The notes beneath the pieces were generated by a model. The model searched no databases. It worked only from the letters and a program-made list of their open reading frames with translations, and was not told the DNA's origin. This document shows, piece after piece, positions 1 through 8,606 of a stretch of DNA of 64,000 nt (positions within the stretch are counted from its first letter, which is position 1; each line of letters begins with the position of its first letter). Location: the NCBI RefSeq assembly GCF_900215335.1, contig NZ_OCMT01000004.1:558001-622000 (forward strand), given 5' to 3'. The position numbers and the translations under genes are program-made. The DNA comes from Pedobacter xixiisoli. Its GTDB lineage: Bacteria; Bacteroidota; Bacteroidia; Sphingobacteriales; Sphingobacteriaceae.

Positions 1-2
1 TT

Positions 3-332
3 GGTAATGGTAAAGTAGCCGAGCAAGAGCAAATGGGCTTATTGCCTAGAGGTTATGTGGCTGGAGTTTATGCCATTGAAGAATGGAGAATTGATGACGG
101 TTCTTTTGTGAAGTTGAGAGAAATTTCTTTGAGTTACAATATTGGAAAGGTTAAATCTATTAGTAACATGACGGTAGTATTAAGCGGTAGAAATTTGATT
201 TCTTGGGATAATTACAAAGGCTATGATCCTGAATTAAATTCAGCCGGTCAGTCAACTATCCTTAGAAATATCGATTTTGGTTCGGTGCCAATTCCAAGAA
301 CCTTTAGCTTAGGTTTACAGGTTAAATTTTAA
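3..332 (+). CDS. SusC/RagA TonB-dependent outer-membrane receptor, C-terminal end only
   Basis: The frame is open from the window edge, so only the last ~110 residues are seen. They show the typical end of a SusC-family beta-barrel: a strand with VKLREISLSYN, a turn with GYDPELNS, and a final IPRTFSLGLQVKF ending in an aromatic residue, as outer-membrane barrels do. SusC proteins import oligosaccharides or peptides through the outer membrane with TonB energy. The SusD partner starts about 18 bases downstream, as in a normal susCD pair. The substrate cannot be told from this fragment. Confidence 0.9.
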   Translation, partial: GNGKVAEQEQMGLLPRGYVAGVYAIEEWRIDDGSFVKLREISLSYNIGKVKSISNMTVVLSGRNLISWDNYKGYDPELNSAGQSTILRNIDFGSVPIPRTFSLGLQVKF

Positions 333-349
333 TGGTTTTAAGGAGAAAA

Positions 350-1648
350 ATGATGAAAAATATTAAGATAAATTCAATATATATAGCTTGCGGATTGTTG
401 ACAGCTGCAAGCTTGGTGTCATCTTGTAAAAAAGATTTCGAAGATCCGTCTAGAGCAAAGGTAGATGCTGCTTTAGGCTCAAGTCAGGGATTATCAGCTG
501 TTGCAGTTGGTATTCAACGAACTTATTCGCTTGGAAGGACTGGTGTAGTATTTAATTCTATCGCAGCGGCTGGATTTTCTAGTAATGAGCTAAAATTGCT
601 GAATTCGGGTAATATCCCTGAATTACAATTGAGTACTGGAGGTAATGCCGTTGATGCTACTAATACCATTTTGTTCAATATGTGGGCAACTTCTTTCAAA
701 GTCATCGACGAGAGTAATAAAGTTATCGCTAGTGCTGAAGCCTTGGGAGATAAAGGTTATGCATCGGGTTTAATTGGCTACGTAACCATTTTTAAAGCAT
801 TGTCTTTAGGGACAATTTCATCATTTTGGCAACAGGTTCCGGTTACAACGGGTAAGAATGTCCCTTTCGTTACAAGAGATCAAGGCTTTAGGGCGGCTAT
901 AGCTGCTATTGACAAAGCATTAGCTGCAATTGCTGCAAATCCTATATCTGCTCAGTTTACTGGTGTGCCAAGCATGAATATTGTGAATACATTGCACGCC
1001 TTAAAAGCTAGGTATGCATTATTTACAGGGCAATATCCTTTGGCTTTAAGTGAAGCAAATGCTGTGTTGTCAAATACTGGTGCATCGTTAGTTTTTGATA
1101 GCGCTAATCCGAATGTTCTCTTTAGCATTATTAGTTCTAATAACGTATTTCAGCCTACAGATGCTAATCTGGGATTACCAGCATCCTTGGCTCCTAATCC
1201 AAATGATAAACGTATTCCGTTTTACACAGCAATGCAGGGCACACCTACTGCTACTTTGCGTATGACTGGTTTTTCAACAAAAGTAGATCAGGCTATTCCG
1301 ATCTTTTTACCAGGCGAGATGACTTTAATCAAAGCAGAAGCCCTACTTCGTCAAACTACGCCAGATGTAGCTAATTCGTTAATTGAGTTAAATAAAGTTG
1401 TGACCAAAACGACAGATGCATTTGGCGTTGCAGCAGATCTACCACCACTTGTTGGTCCTTTTACACCAGCAGAATTGTTGGAGCAAATATATAAGCATAG
1501 AAGTATTGAGCTTTTTGCTTCTGGTTTAAAACTAGAAGATATGCGAAGGTTCAATAGACCGCAAGCGGAAATGAAGCGTAGCTTTATGCCTTATCCTTTC
1601 CAAGAAAGAGACAATAATACAAACACACCGGCAAATCCGGCATTTTAA
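350..1648 (+). CDS. SusD/RagB family surface lipoprotein
   Basis: SusD-like lids bind substrate at the cell surface and close over the SusC porter. The N-terminus has a hydrophobic segment ending in a lipobox (LVSSC, then KK), so this is a lipoprotein. The C-terminal RSIELFASGLKLEDMRRFNRP matches the conserved SusD end where the family has RxxELxxEGxRxxDLxR. At ~432 residues it is on the short side for the family. I chose ATG 350 (ATG 353 is as likely) because AGGAG lies 4-7 bases upstream; an earlier ATG at 332 has no such site and overlaps the susC stop. It is followed by a strong terminator shared with the facing regulator gene. Confidence 0.9.
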   Translation: MMKNIKINSIYIACGLLTAASLVSSCKKDFEDPSRAKVDAALGSSQGLSAVAVGIQRTYSLGRTGVVFNSIAAAGFSSNELKLLNSGNIPELQLSTGGNAVDATNTILFNMWATSFKVIDESNKVIASAEALGDKGYASGLIGYVTIFKALSLGTISSFWQQVPVTTGKNVPFVTRDQGFRAAIAAIDKALAAIAANPISAQFTGVPSMNIVNTLHALKARYALFTGQYPLALSEANAVLSNTGASLVFDSANPNVLFSIISSNNVFQPTDANLGLPASLAPNPNDKRIPFYTAMQGTPTATLRMTGFSTKVDQAIPIFLPGEMTLIKAEALLRQTTPDVANSLIELNKVVTKTTDAFGVAADLPPLVGPFTPAELLEQIYKHRSIELFASGLKLEDMRRFNRPQAEMKRSFMPYPFQERDNNTNTPANPAF

Positions 1649-1650
1649 TA

Positions 1651-1687
1651 AATAAGAAAGGGAGGCTAAAAACCTCCCTTTCTTATT
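1651..1687. terminator. Bidirectional terminator between susD and the DeoR-type gene
   Basis: A perfect 15-bp stem (arms 1651-1665 and 1673-1687, GC-rich GGGAGG/CCTCCC core) with a 7-base loop. The AAT..ATT ends give T-rich tails in both directions, so it can end both the susD transcript and the convergent regulator transcript, whose stop codon overlaps the stem. Confidence 0.85.
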
Positions 1688-2432
1688 ATATGATCTGCAA
1701 ATCTTTCGCTTGATAAGCGGTTAGAATATCGTCTTCTGGCTCTAGCTCAGTAATCAAATATTTAATTGTGTCTAGTCCAGCAACTTTTAACCTTAGAGTT
1801 GTTCCCAACTTTTCCGAGATACACAATACCGCCGTTTTTTTCGAAGAGGCAATCATTGCTTTCTTTAATTGGTTAATCTCCCAATCGGTATCTGTAACGC
1901 CATCTACTGGATGCAGGGCGCTGGTTCCCATTAAACAAAGATCGGCTCTAATGTCTGCCAATTGACTAATTACATGGCCGCCATAGCTGATTTGCGAGTT
2001 TTTAGAAAATAAACCACCAATTAAAATGACCTCTATTTTTTCGTATTTGGCTAGCTCTACAGCTACAAGCGGACTAATAGTAATAAATGTAGCATGAAGA
2101 TGCTGGGGCAGCTGCTTAGCCAATTCTATTACCGTTGTCCCGCCTCCTGTTAATACAACCATTCCATCTTTAATTAATGAGGCTGTTTTTTTGGCGATGG
2201 TAATCTTTGCATCCTTCGCATAAACCTTACTGTCGTCAAAAGACGATTGGTAAGATTTGGAAAGTGCACCTCCGTGTACTTTGTTTAATAAGTTGTCATC
2301 AGCAAGTTCCTGTAAATCTCTTCTGATGGTATCTTCTGATACGTTCAATAAATCTACCAAATCTGAGCTTAGCACACGATTGTGCAAGTTAATTTGGCGC
2401 ATTATCATATTGTGGCGTTCCTTCTTTAGCAT
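1686..2432 (-). CDS. DeoR/GlpR family transcriptional regulator
   Basis: 248 residues, the usual DeoR-family length. The N-terminal ~55 residues hold the winged helix (LSSDLVDLLNVSEDTIRRDLQELADDN in part, followed by KVHGGA). The C-terminal DeoRC domain has the sugar-phosphate isomerase-like pocket, with TGGGTT near residues 95-100 and GGLFSKNSQISYGG further on. These proteins usually sense a phosphorylated sugar intermediate and repress a catabolic operon. It is divergent from the second susCD operon, with a 268-base gap that could hold shared control sites, so regulation of that operon is a reasonable inference. The substrate is unknown. Confidence 0.9.
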   Translation of the reverse strand: MLKKERHNMIMRQINLHNRVLSSDLVDLLNVSEDTIRRDLQELADDNLLNKVHGGALSKSYQSSFDDSKVYAKDAKITIAKKTASLIKDGMVVLTGGGTTVIELAKQLPQHLHATFITISPLVAVELAKYEKIEVILIGGLFSKNSQISYGGHVISQLADIRADLCLMGTSALHPVDGVTDTDWEINQLKKAMIASSKKTAVLCISEKLGTTLRLKVAGLDTIKYLITELEPEDDILTAYQAKDLQII

Positions 2433-2556
2433 TATAAATGAAATGTTTGACGCAATTAAGGTAGCAAAAAATATTTTTAATTATGAATATGTAGTGAATT
2501 AAGCGTCACGTGATTGCGGATTTTTGCGGGGTTTGTTGGGTAATTTATTCTTTTGT

Positions 2557-2577
2557 GTTAAAATTTTGTTAAAATTT
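2557..2577. repeat. Short tandem direct repeat in the DeoR/SusC divergent region
   Basis: GTTAAAATTT occurs twice with an 11-base period (2557-2566 and 2568-2577), about one helical turn. It lies in the 268-base gap between the divergent deoR-type and susC genes. It could be a regulator site for the same DNA face or simply AT-rich sequence. Confidence 0.3.
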
Positions 2578-2700
2578 CTTTTTTTACTAAAAAACATTTA
2601 TCATATTTACGTAAGCTTTAATGATAATGCGTTAATGTGCGTTTTTTATTATGGCTTAAAATCAACGAAACAATTAATTACTATTAACCAACAAGAGTTT

Positions 2701-5700
2701 ATGAAAAAAAAATTACTCATGCTATTCTTGGCAGCTTTTCTTTTAGCTATACAAGCAATGGCACAGCAGGTGACTGTTACGGGTAAGATTACATCTTCAG
2801 AAGATGGTCAGCCTATACCTGGGGCTACAGTTAAAGTGAAGGGTACCTCTGTGGCAACTCAAGCAAACACAAACGGTATTTATACCATTAAGGCAAATAC
2901 AGGAGATGTATTGCAGTTTGCTTACTTAGGTATGATTACCAAAGAGCAGACGGTGGGAGCTTCTACTAACATTAACATTACGCTTGTAACTGATTCTAAA
3001 GCCCTCAATGAAGTGGTAGTTACCGCCTTGGGCCAAAAGGTTAATAAAAGAGCATTAGGAACATCTCAACAAGAAGTGAAAGGTGAGGACATCGCCCAAA
3101 CTCAAAGGGAAAACTTTGTTAATGCTTTGCAAGGTAGGGTTGCGGGTGTCGAAGTAACTAGCACTTCCGGTGTTCCAGGAGCTTCTTCATCAATTACGAT
3201 TAGGGGGGTGAGTTCTATTAGTGGAAGTAACCAACCTCTAATGATTGTTGATGGTCTGCCAATAGATAACAAGACACTGAACACTTCAGCATTCGTTTCA
3301 GAGTCAAGCTCCAACACTTCACAGGCAAATAGGAACGCGGATTTTACCAACAGATCTGCTGATATTAACCCCGAAGATATAGAAAGCTTGGTGGTGTTAA
3401 AAGGTCCTGAAGCGGCCGCTCTTTACGGTATTGATGCTGCAAACGGAGCGATTGTAATTACAACAAAGCGTGGAAAGCCTGGAACTGGAACGATAGATTA
3501 TAGTAACAGCTTTAGAATAGATGCGCCTAGAGGAAAGCCTGAGGTGCAAAAAGAATTTGGTATTAGTGGTGCTACTACTGGTTCATTTCTTTATTTTGGA
3601 AATGAGTATTTGCCAGGTACAACCTTTTACGATAATATAGACGGTTTTTTTCAAACTGCCTTAACTCAAAAACACAACTTATCAATGAGTGGTGGTTCAG
3701 AAAAAATTAGTTATAGATTTTCTACCTCATATACCGACCAGAATGGTGTTATACCTAATTCGCTTTATGATAGAATAAATATCACTGGAGCGACTCGAGC
3801 CACTATCAACGATTGGCTAAAAGCTGATTTATCTTTGAACTACACGTATTCAAACAATGAACAAGCTAGAAAAGGAGCTGGAGGGCCACTTATTGGTTTA
3901 CTTGTTTGGCCTCAAACAGATAATGCAAAAGATTATTTAACTAGTATCGGCACAAGAAGAAGAGTTACTACACTTGGTGCGGGCGAAATCGATAACCCTT
4001 ATTTCAGTGTAAATAAGAACAGGATTAGTTCAAAAAATAATAGGATTATTTCAAATCTAGGATTAACGATAACTCCGTTTAGTTGGGGTTTTTTCGAAAC
4101 GAGAATTGGTATTGACAACTACACTAACGAGAATACTATTTTCAGACATCCCGAAAGTGCGTCAGGTTTTTCTTATGGAGGTATTTTAGATGTAGCTAAC
4201 GATGTTACTAGAAATATCAACATGCAAAACTTGTTTAACATTAAGAAACAAGAGCTTGTAGAAGGATTAAGCTTCGATGCTACAATAGGTCAATCTTTTC
4301 AAGATTTGAGATCGAACATCAATTCTCTTTATGGGGAAGGTTTGTTAGATCCTAATTTTATTTCTGTAAATAACACAAGTATCAGAAATGCAAGAAGTAC
4401 TTTAACCAGAAGAAGGTTAGTAAGTTTCTTTTCTAGAGCAACGTTAAATTATAACGATTATCTATACGTAACAGGAACAATTAGAAATGATAGAACTTCA
4501 ACTATTCCTATCGATAGATATTCATTCTGGTATCCTTCGGTTTCGTCTAGTTTTGTTTTTACTGATGTTCCAGCATTTAAAGATGCCTTAAGTAAAATAT
4601 TTACCTCGGGACGCTTTAGAGCAGCTTATGCACAAGTAGGTAAAGATGCTAGGCCGTACGCTTATTTACCATATTTAGAATACAAGCCAACTGTAGGTGG
4701 TGGTTATGGCTATAGTTTCTATGGGCCTAACCCAGATCTAAAACCAGAGTTTGCTAAATCTTATGAGTTTGGTTTAGAACTTGCTTTCTTTAAGGATCGT
4801 TTGGGCTTAGACGTAACTTACTACAACAAGAAAACTGTTGATCAAATTGTTAACGATATCAGAGGTAGTTATTCTACAGGATACATTCTATTTAACTTAA
4901 ACGGGGGGTCAACCCAAAACAAAGGGGTTGAGATTTCGTTAAGAGGTACGCCTGTTAAAAACAAAAACTTCAGCTGGGACATCCTAGCAAACTTTGAAAA
5001 GGCAAAAGGTACTGTACTAGCGTTGCCAAATTCACTTCCTGAATCTTATGTCTCTGATACTTGGTTGTACGGTAATGTAAGAAATGGAAATACACCAGGT
5101 GAATCTACAAGGTCTTTAACTGGACTTTTTTATCTTCGAAATAATGAAGGACAAATCTTGATTGACCCAACTACTGGTCTTCCATTAAGATCTACAACTT
5201 TTGTTAGCGGAGGATATGATAGGCAACCTGATTTTTCTTTAGGTATCACAAATACGTTTACATATAAAAGCTTCTCTCTTTCTTTCTTAGTCGACATTAG
5301 AAAAGGAGGAGATATTTTAAATGCTACAAATCATTATTTGTCTACTAAAGGGTTGGGGATGAATACACTAGATAGAAGTGAGCCAAGGATTATCAATGGT
5401 GTAATTAGAGATGGTTTGGAGAACTCAGCGAATCCTACAAAAAATAATCTTATTGTAGTTCCTCGTTTTCAAACAGGATATTACACAGATATGAGTGAAG
5501 AATTATTCATAGAAAAAGATGTTAATTGGGTTAGACTTAGAGATGTTACTTTAAATTATCGTCTTCCTAGCACTTTATTAAAGAAACAGAAGTTTGTAAA
5601 ATCGGCAAGCGTGTTTGTAACTGGTACGGATTTATTCTTGATCACTAATTACACAGGTATGGATCCAATTGTTAATGGAAACAGTGCGGCTGTAGGTGGT

Positions 5701-5778
5701 TCAGGAGGTGTCGGTATAGATTTTGGTAATTTTCCTATGCCAATGGGTATAAACTTTGGAGTTAGAATAGGACTATAG
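2701..5778 (+). CDS. SusC/RagA TonB-dependent outer-membrane receptor
   Basis: About 1025 residues from ATG 2701, a usual SusC length. The start gives a clear signal peptide (MKKKLLMLFLAAFLLAIQAMAQ); the frame is open further upstream, but that stretch is AT-rich and unlike protein. Residues ~23-105 form the carboxypeptidase-D-like regulatory domain (GKITSSEDGQPIPGATVKVKG). Residues ~115-235 form the plug with the SusC signature around RVAGVEV, SITIRG and PLMIVDG. The rest is a 22-strand barrel ending in an aromatic-rich strand. It imports a nutrient in partnership with the downstream SusD; ExbB/D and TonB at 42-45 kb could energise it. The spacing to susD is 18 bases with an AAAGGAG site. 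Confidence 0.95.
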   Translation: MKKKLLMLFLAAFLLAIQAMAQQVTVTGKITSSEDGQPIPGATVKVKGTSVATQANTNGIYTIKANTGDVLQFAYLGMITKEQTVGASTNINITLVTDSKALNEVVVTALGQKVNKRALGTSQQEVKGEDIAQTQRENFVNALQGRVAGVEVTSTSGVPGASSSITIRGVSSISGSNQPLMIVDGLPIDNKTLNTSAFVSESSSNTSQANRNADFTNRSADINPEDIESLVVLKGPEAAALYGIDAANGAIVITTKRGKPGTGTIDYSNSFRIDAPRGKPEVQKEFGISGATTGSFLYFGNEYLPGTTFYDNIDGFFQTALTQKHNLSMSGGSEKISYRFSTSYTDQNGVIPNSLYDRINITGATRATINDWLKADLSLNYTYSNNEQARKGAGGPLIGLLVWPQTDNAKDYLTSIGTRRRVTTLGAGEIDNPYFSVNKNRISSKNNRIISNLGLTITPFSWGFFETRIGIDNYTNENTIFRHPESASGFSYGGILDVANDVTRNINMQNLFNIKKQELVEGLSFDATIGQSFQDLRSNINSLYGEGLLDPNFISVNNTSIRNARSTLTRRRLVSFFSRATLNYNDYLYVTGTIRNDRTSTIPIDRYSFWYPSVSSSFVFTDVPAFKDALSKIFTSGRFRAAYAQVGKDARPYAYLPYLEYKPTVGGGYGYSFYGPNPDLKPEFAKSYEFGLELAFFKDRLGLDVTYYNKKTVDQIVNDIRGSYSTGYILFNLNGGSTQNKGVEISLRGTPVKNKNFSWDILANFEKAKGTVLALPNSLPESYVSDTWLYGNVRNGNTPGESTRSLTGLFYLRNNEGQILIDPTTGLPLRSTTFVSGGYDRQPDFSLGITNTFTYKSFSLSFLVDIRKGGDILNATNHYLSTKGLGMNTLDRSEPRIINGVIRDGLENSANPTKNNLIVVPRFQTGYYTDMSEELFIEKDVNWVRLRDVTLNYRLPSTLLKKQKFVKSASVFVTGTDLFLITNYTGMDPIVNGNSAAVGGSGGVGIDFGNFPMPMGINFGVRIGL

Positions 5779-5796
5779 TTAAAGGAGAAATATAAA

Positions 5797-7371
5797 ATGA
5801 AAAAAATATATATATCATGCTTGGTGGCTTGTACGGTAGCTCTGGGCAGTTGTAAGAAATTTCTAGATGTAAATACCAACCCCAATGCTCCATCGTCGGT
5901 AGCTTCTAATGTTTATCTAGCTCCAATGATACACTGGATGGTGACTGACGCTGCTTATGAGGGTCGTCACATTGGAAGATATACTCAAAACTGGGCTTTA
6001 CCTGGAACTTCATTGAGTACTTGGGACAGGATGGGCTATGATGCAGCAAGTGATAATGGTGCTCAAACCTATAGGGATGTGTATTGGGTTTTGGGGCAAA
6101 ACCTTATCGATATGATGGCTAAAGCTGAAGCTGAGCAGAGATGGGATATACTAGGTGTTGGCTACATTTTAAAAGGTTGGGGATGGCAAACATTAACTGG
6201 TATTCATGGCGAAATAACCATTAAAGAAGCATTTTTGCCTAATAAAACTACCTTCGCCTACGATACCCAGCAGTTTGCTTACGAAGAGAGCAGAAGATTG
6301 ATTAACTTAGGTATTCAGTATTTGCAAAGAACAGATGGCTTTGTTAGTAGTACGAATATGGCGGTTGGTGATAAAGTGTATAATGGTGATAGAGCTAAGT
6401 GGATTAAGTATGCTTACGGTTTATTGGCAATTAACTTGAATCACTACAGTAATAAATCTACTTATGATCCTGTGGCTGTAATAGACGCGGTTGATAAATC
6501 TTTTGCTAGCAATGCTGATGATCTATTGTTAACTTATAGCAATACTGGTAATGACGATAGTAACTTTATGGGGCCTAGACGTCAAAATTTTCAAAACTAT
6601 CGTCAATCTGAATTTATTGTGAGATTAATGAATGGAACTGAATTTGGTGGAGTTGTAGACCCAAGGATGTCAAGAATGTTAACGCCTAACCCAAGCGGTA
6701 CTTATACTGGTGTGAATATTAATAGTACTTATAATGCAACAGCTTTAGCTGCGGTAACTTATCCTTTTAATATTTGGGGTTATAGAGCGAACATAAGTGG
6801 GGGTGCGTCTACCATGTACTTATTCCATGACAAATCGAGATACCCAGGTATGACTTACTCGCAGTTGCAATTCATCAAAGCTGAAGCTGCATATAAGAGA
6901 AGCGATAAAATTACAGCGTTAGATGCTTATAAAAAAGCAGTTTCTTCACATATAGATTTTGTAAACGCAAGAAATACAGATAACGTTCAATTGGCAACCC
7001 AGATCTCCGCTACAGAGAAAGCAGATTTCTTGGCTAAACCAGAAATTATCCCTACAGACCCAAATAACTTAACATTGGCGATGATTATGTCTCAAAAATA
7101 CATTGCACAATGGGGATGGGGACATTATGAAACTTGGATGGATTTAAGAAGATATCATTATACTGATAAGGATCCCGTAGTTACAACAAAACAGGTTTTT
7201 ATGGGCTTTGCTTTACCAACCTCTTTGTTTGGTGATAACAATGCTAAGACTGTACAGAGAATCAGACCTAGATATAATTCCGAGTATGTGTGGAATAGAG
7301 CCGAGTTAGATAAGATAGGTGGCTTAGCTACAGATTATCATACAGTGCCAATGTGGATTACTCAACCATAA
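5797..7371 (+). CDS. SusD/RagB family surface lipoprotein
   Basis: 524 residues with a short signal segment and lipobox (ALGSC followed by KK). The mature start KFLDVNTNPNAPSSV is typical of the SusD-like group in which the text after the Cys is KxFLDxNxNPN. The interior is helical and TPR-like. It follows its SusC by 18 bases with AAAGGAG 6-8 bases before the ATG, so the two form one operon and one uptake complex. The sequence does not show what is bound, and no glycoside hydrolase is encoded next to it. Confidence 0.92.
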   Translation: MKKIYISCLVACTVALGSCKKFLDVNTNPNAPSSVASNVYLAPMIHWMVTDAAYEGRHIGRYTQNWALPGTSLSTWDRMGYDAASDNGAQTYRDVYWVLGQNLIDMMAKAEAEQRWDILGVGYILKGWGWQTLTGIHGEITIKEAFLPNKTTFAYDTQQFAYEESRRLINLGIQYLQRTDGFVSSTNMAVGDKVYNGDRAKWIKYAYGLLAINLNHYSNKSTYDPVAVIDAVDKSFASNADDLLLTYSNTGNDDSNFMGPRRQNFQNYRQSEFIVRLMNGTEFGGVVDPRMSRMLTPNPSGTYTGVNINSTYNATALAAVTYPFNIWGYRANISGGASTMYLFHDKSRYPGMTYSQLQFIKAEAAYKRSDKITALDAYKKAVSSHIDFVNARNTDNVQLATQISATEKADFLAKPEIIPTDPNNLTLAMIMSQKYIAQWGWGHYETWMDLRRYHYTDKDPVVTTKQVFMGFALPTSLFGDNNAKTVQRIRPRYNSEYVWNRAELDKIGGLATDYHTVPMWITQP

Positions 7372-7384
7372 TATAGATAAGATT

Positions 7385-8152
7385 ATGAAAAATAGATTAA
7401 GAGTTTTAATAATAGGTTTGATCTCACTTGCACTTTATTCGTGCGAGAAGAATGCAAATCAAATTATAGATACGAAAGAGTTTAATGGGCCTTTTTTAAG
7501 GGGATATAACTTTTCCCCTAGTGGACCAACTGTAAATGTATATGTAAATGACATCAAAGTAACAGCTATTGGATCCACGAATGGAAAAGAAGCTACAGCA
7601 GGAATTGCGGCCTATGGCGTATTTCCTACAACAAATAGTTACGTGAATCTAACATCAAAAGGAAATGTAACCGTAAAATCGGTTATTCCTTCAACTGCTA
7701 CAACAAATCCGGGAGTGGTAACTTCTACTATAAACGGCGATTTGCAGGAAGGGAAATATTATTCTTTCTTTACTTGTGGGCTATACAACACTACAGACAA
7801 AACTACTTCTTCAGTTATTTTGGAAGATAAAATTCCTACATTAGACACCGCTGCTGCTTATTTAAGGTTTGTTAACTTGGTGCCAAATGCACCTAATGGT
7901 TATGATTTAGTAATTACAAATAGAGCTACTTCACAAGTAATCAATCTAAGTCCAACTCTTGCTTTTAAGGCCGCTAGTGATTTTGTTAAGGTTCCAGCTG
8001 GAATATATGACTTAAGAGCTTCTTCTGTAGGTGGTACGGTAATCAATAGAACCGAGCTTACTATCTCTAAAAGTTATGTTTACAGCTTAATTACCAGAGG
8101 TACGGCAGTTACTGCAAGTACGTTGGCTATAGATATGACCCGGAATAGGTAA
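7385..8152 (+). CDS. DUF4397-type lipoprotein, third gene of the susCD operon
   Basis: 255 residues with a signal peptide and lipobox (ALYSC followed by EK). Two related beta-rich segments are visible; the second begins AYLRFVNLVPNAPNGYDLVI, which is the DUF4397 pattern of LRxVNxxPxAPxVDV. Surface lipoproteins in this position after susD often help bind substrate at the cell surface, but no function is proven for this family, so that is inference. It starts 14 bases after the susD stop and is followed by a strong terminator. Confidence 0.75.
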   Translation: MKNRLRVLIIGLISLALYSCEKNANQIIDTKEFNGPFLRGYNFSPSGPTVNVYVNDIKVTAIGSTNGKEATAGIAAYGVFPTTNSYVNLTSKGNVTVKSVIPSTATTNPGVVTSTINGDLQEGKYYSFFTCGLYNTTDKTTSSVILEDKIPTLDTAAAYLRFVNLVPNAPNGYDLVITNRATSQVINLSPTLAFKAASDFVKVPAGIYDLRASSVGGTVINRTELTISKSYVYSLITRGTAVTASTLAIDMTRNR

Positions 8153-8175
8153 ATATTTGTTTTAAATTTATTCAT

Positions 8176-8208
8176 AGCCCATCAACTTAGGTTGGTGGGC
8201 TTTTATTT
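8176..8208 (+). terminator. Terminator of the second susCD operon
   Basis: An 11-bp stem AGCCCATCAAC / GTTGGTGGGCT (8176-8186 and 8191-8201) with loop TTAG, followed by a T-rich tail. The 3' arm also contains the GTTG that serves as a possible -33 element for the next gene. Confidence 0.85.
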
Positions 8209-8221
8209 TTTCTTAACTTTG
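8191..8221 (+). promoter_or_regulatory. Bacteroidota-type promoter for the 71-residue protein gene
   Basis: GTTG at 8191-8194 (-33), 19-base spacer, then TAACTTTG at 8214-8221, a full match to the TAnnTTTG -7 consensus. The expected start of transcription is ~12-15 bases before the ATG at 8241. The -33 half sits inside the upstream terminator stem. Confidence 0.6.
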
Positions 8222-8240
8222 CATCAAAACCTTTTCACCA

Positions 8241-8456
8241 ATGGCAAATTTTACCCTTACACCTGAAACCTGGCAAAAAGTAAAAACTAAGTTTTTAAGA
8301 AAATACCGTGAATTAGCTGCGGTAGAAATTTCTTTTACGCCTGGACAGGAAGATCAATTGGTTCAACAATTGGCCAAGTTGGTAAACAGAGACAATGCTT
8401 ATGTGGAGTTTACTATCCGCAAAGCCTTAGCAGATCCAGACGGAAACAGACTTTAG
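8241..8456 (+). CDS. Small conserved-looking protein of unknown function (71 residues)
   Basis: I do not recognise a family. The protein is soluble, with no signal peptide or membrane segment, and has alternating charge consistent with an alpha-helical fold (TPETWQKVKTKFLRKYREL). Support for its being real: a well-formed promoter directly upstream, a clean ATG 20 bases after the -7 element, and coding-like composition. It stands alone between the susCD terminator and the S41 protease gene. Confidence 0.6.
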   Translation: MANFTLTPETWQKVKTKFLRKYRELAAVEISFTPGQEDQLVQQLAKLVNRDNAYVEFTIRKALADPDGNRL

Positions 8457-8606
8457 TCATCTCTATACCCTTATTTATTACTTTCCGCTAAAGTAACAGC
8501 CATGTGGTTTGAAAAATCATGATGGTTTTAGTAAATTTACTTTCTATAGTTTTTGTGATGTCTTGTTGTGAGATCGTAAATCGTAGCTATTTAAATTTTA
8601 GCTAAA

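Noticed and set aside
2524-2700. Extended N-terminus of the second SusC
   Set aside because: The extra 59 residues precede a perfect signal peptide and come from AT-rich upstream DNA.
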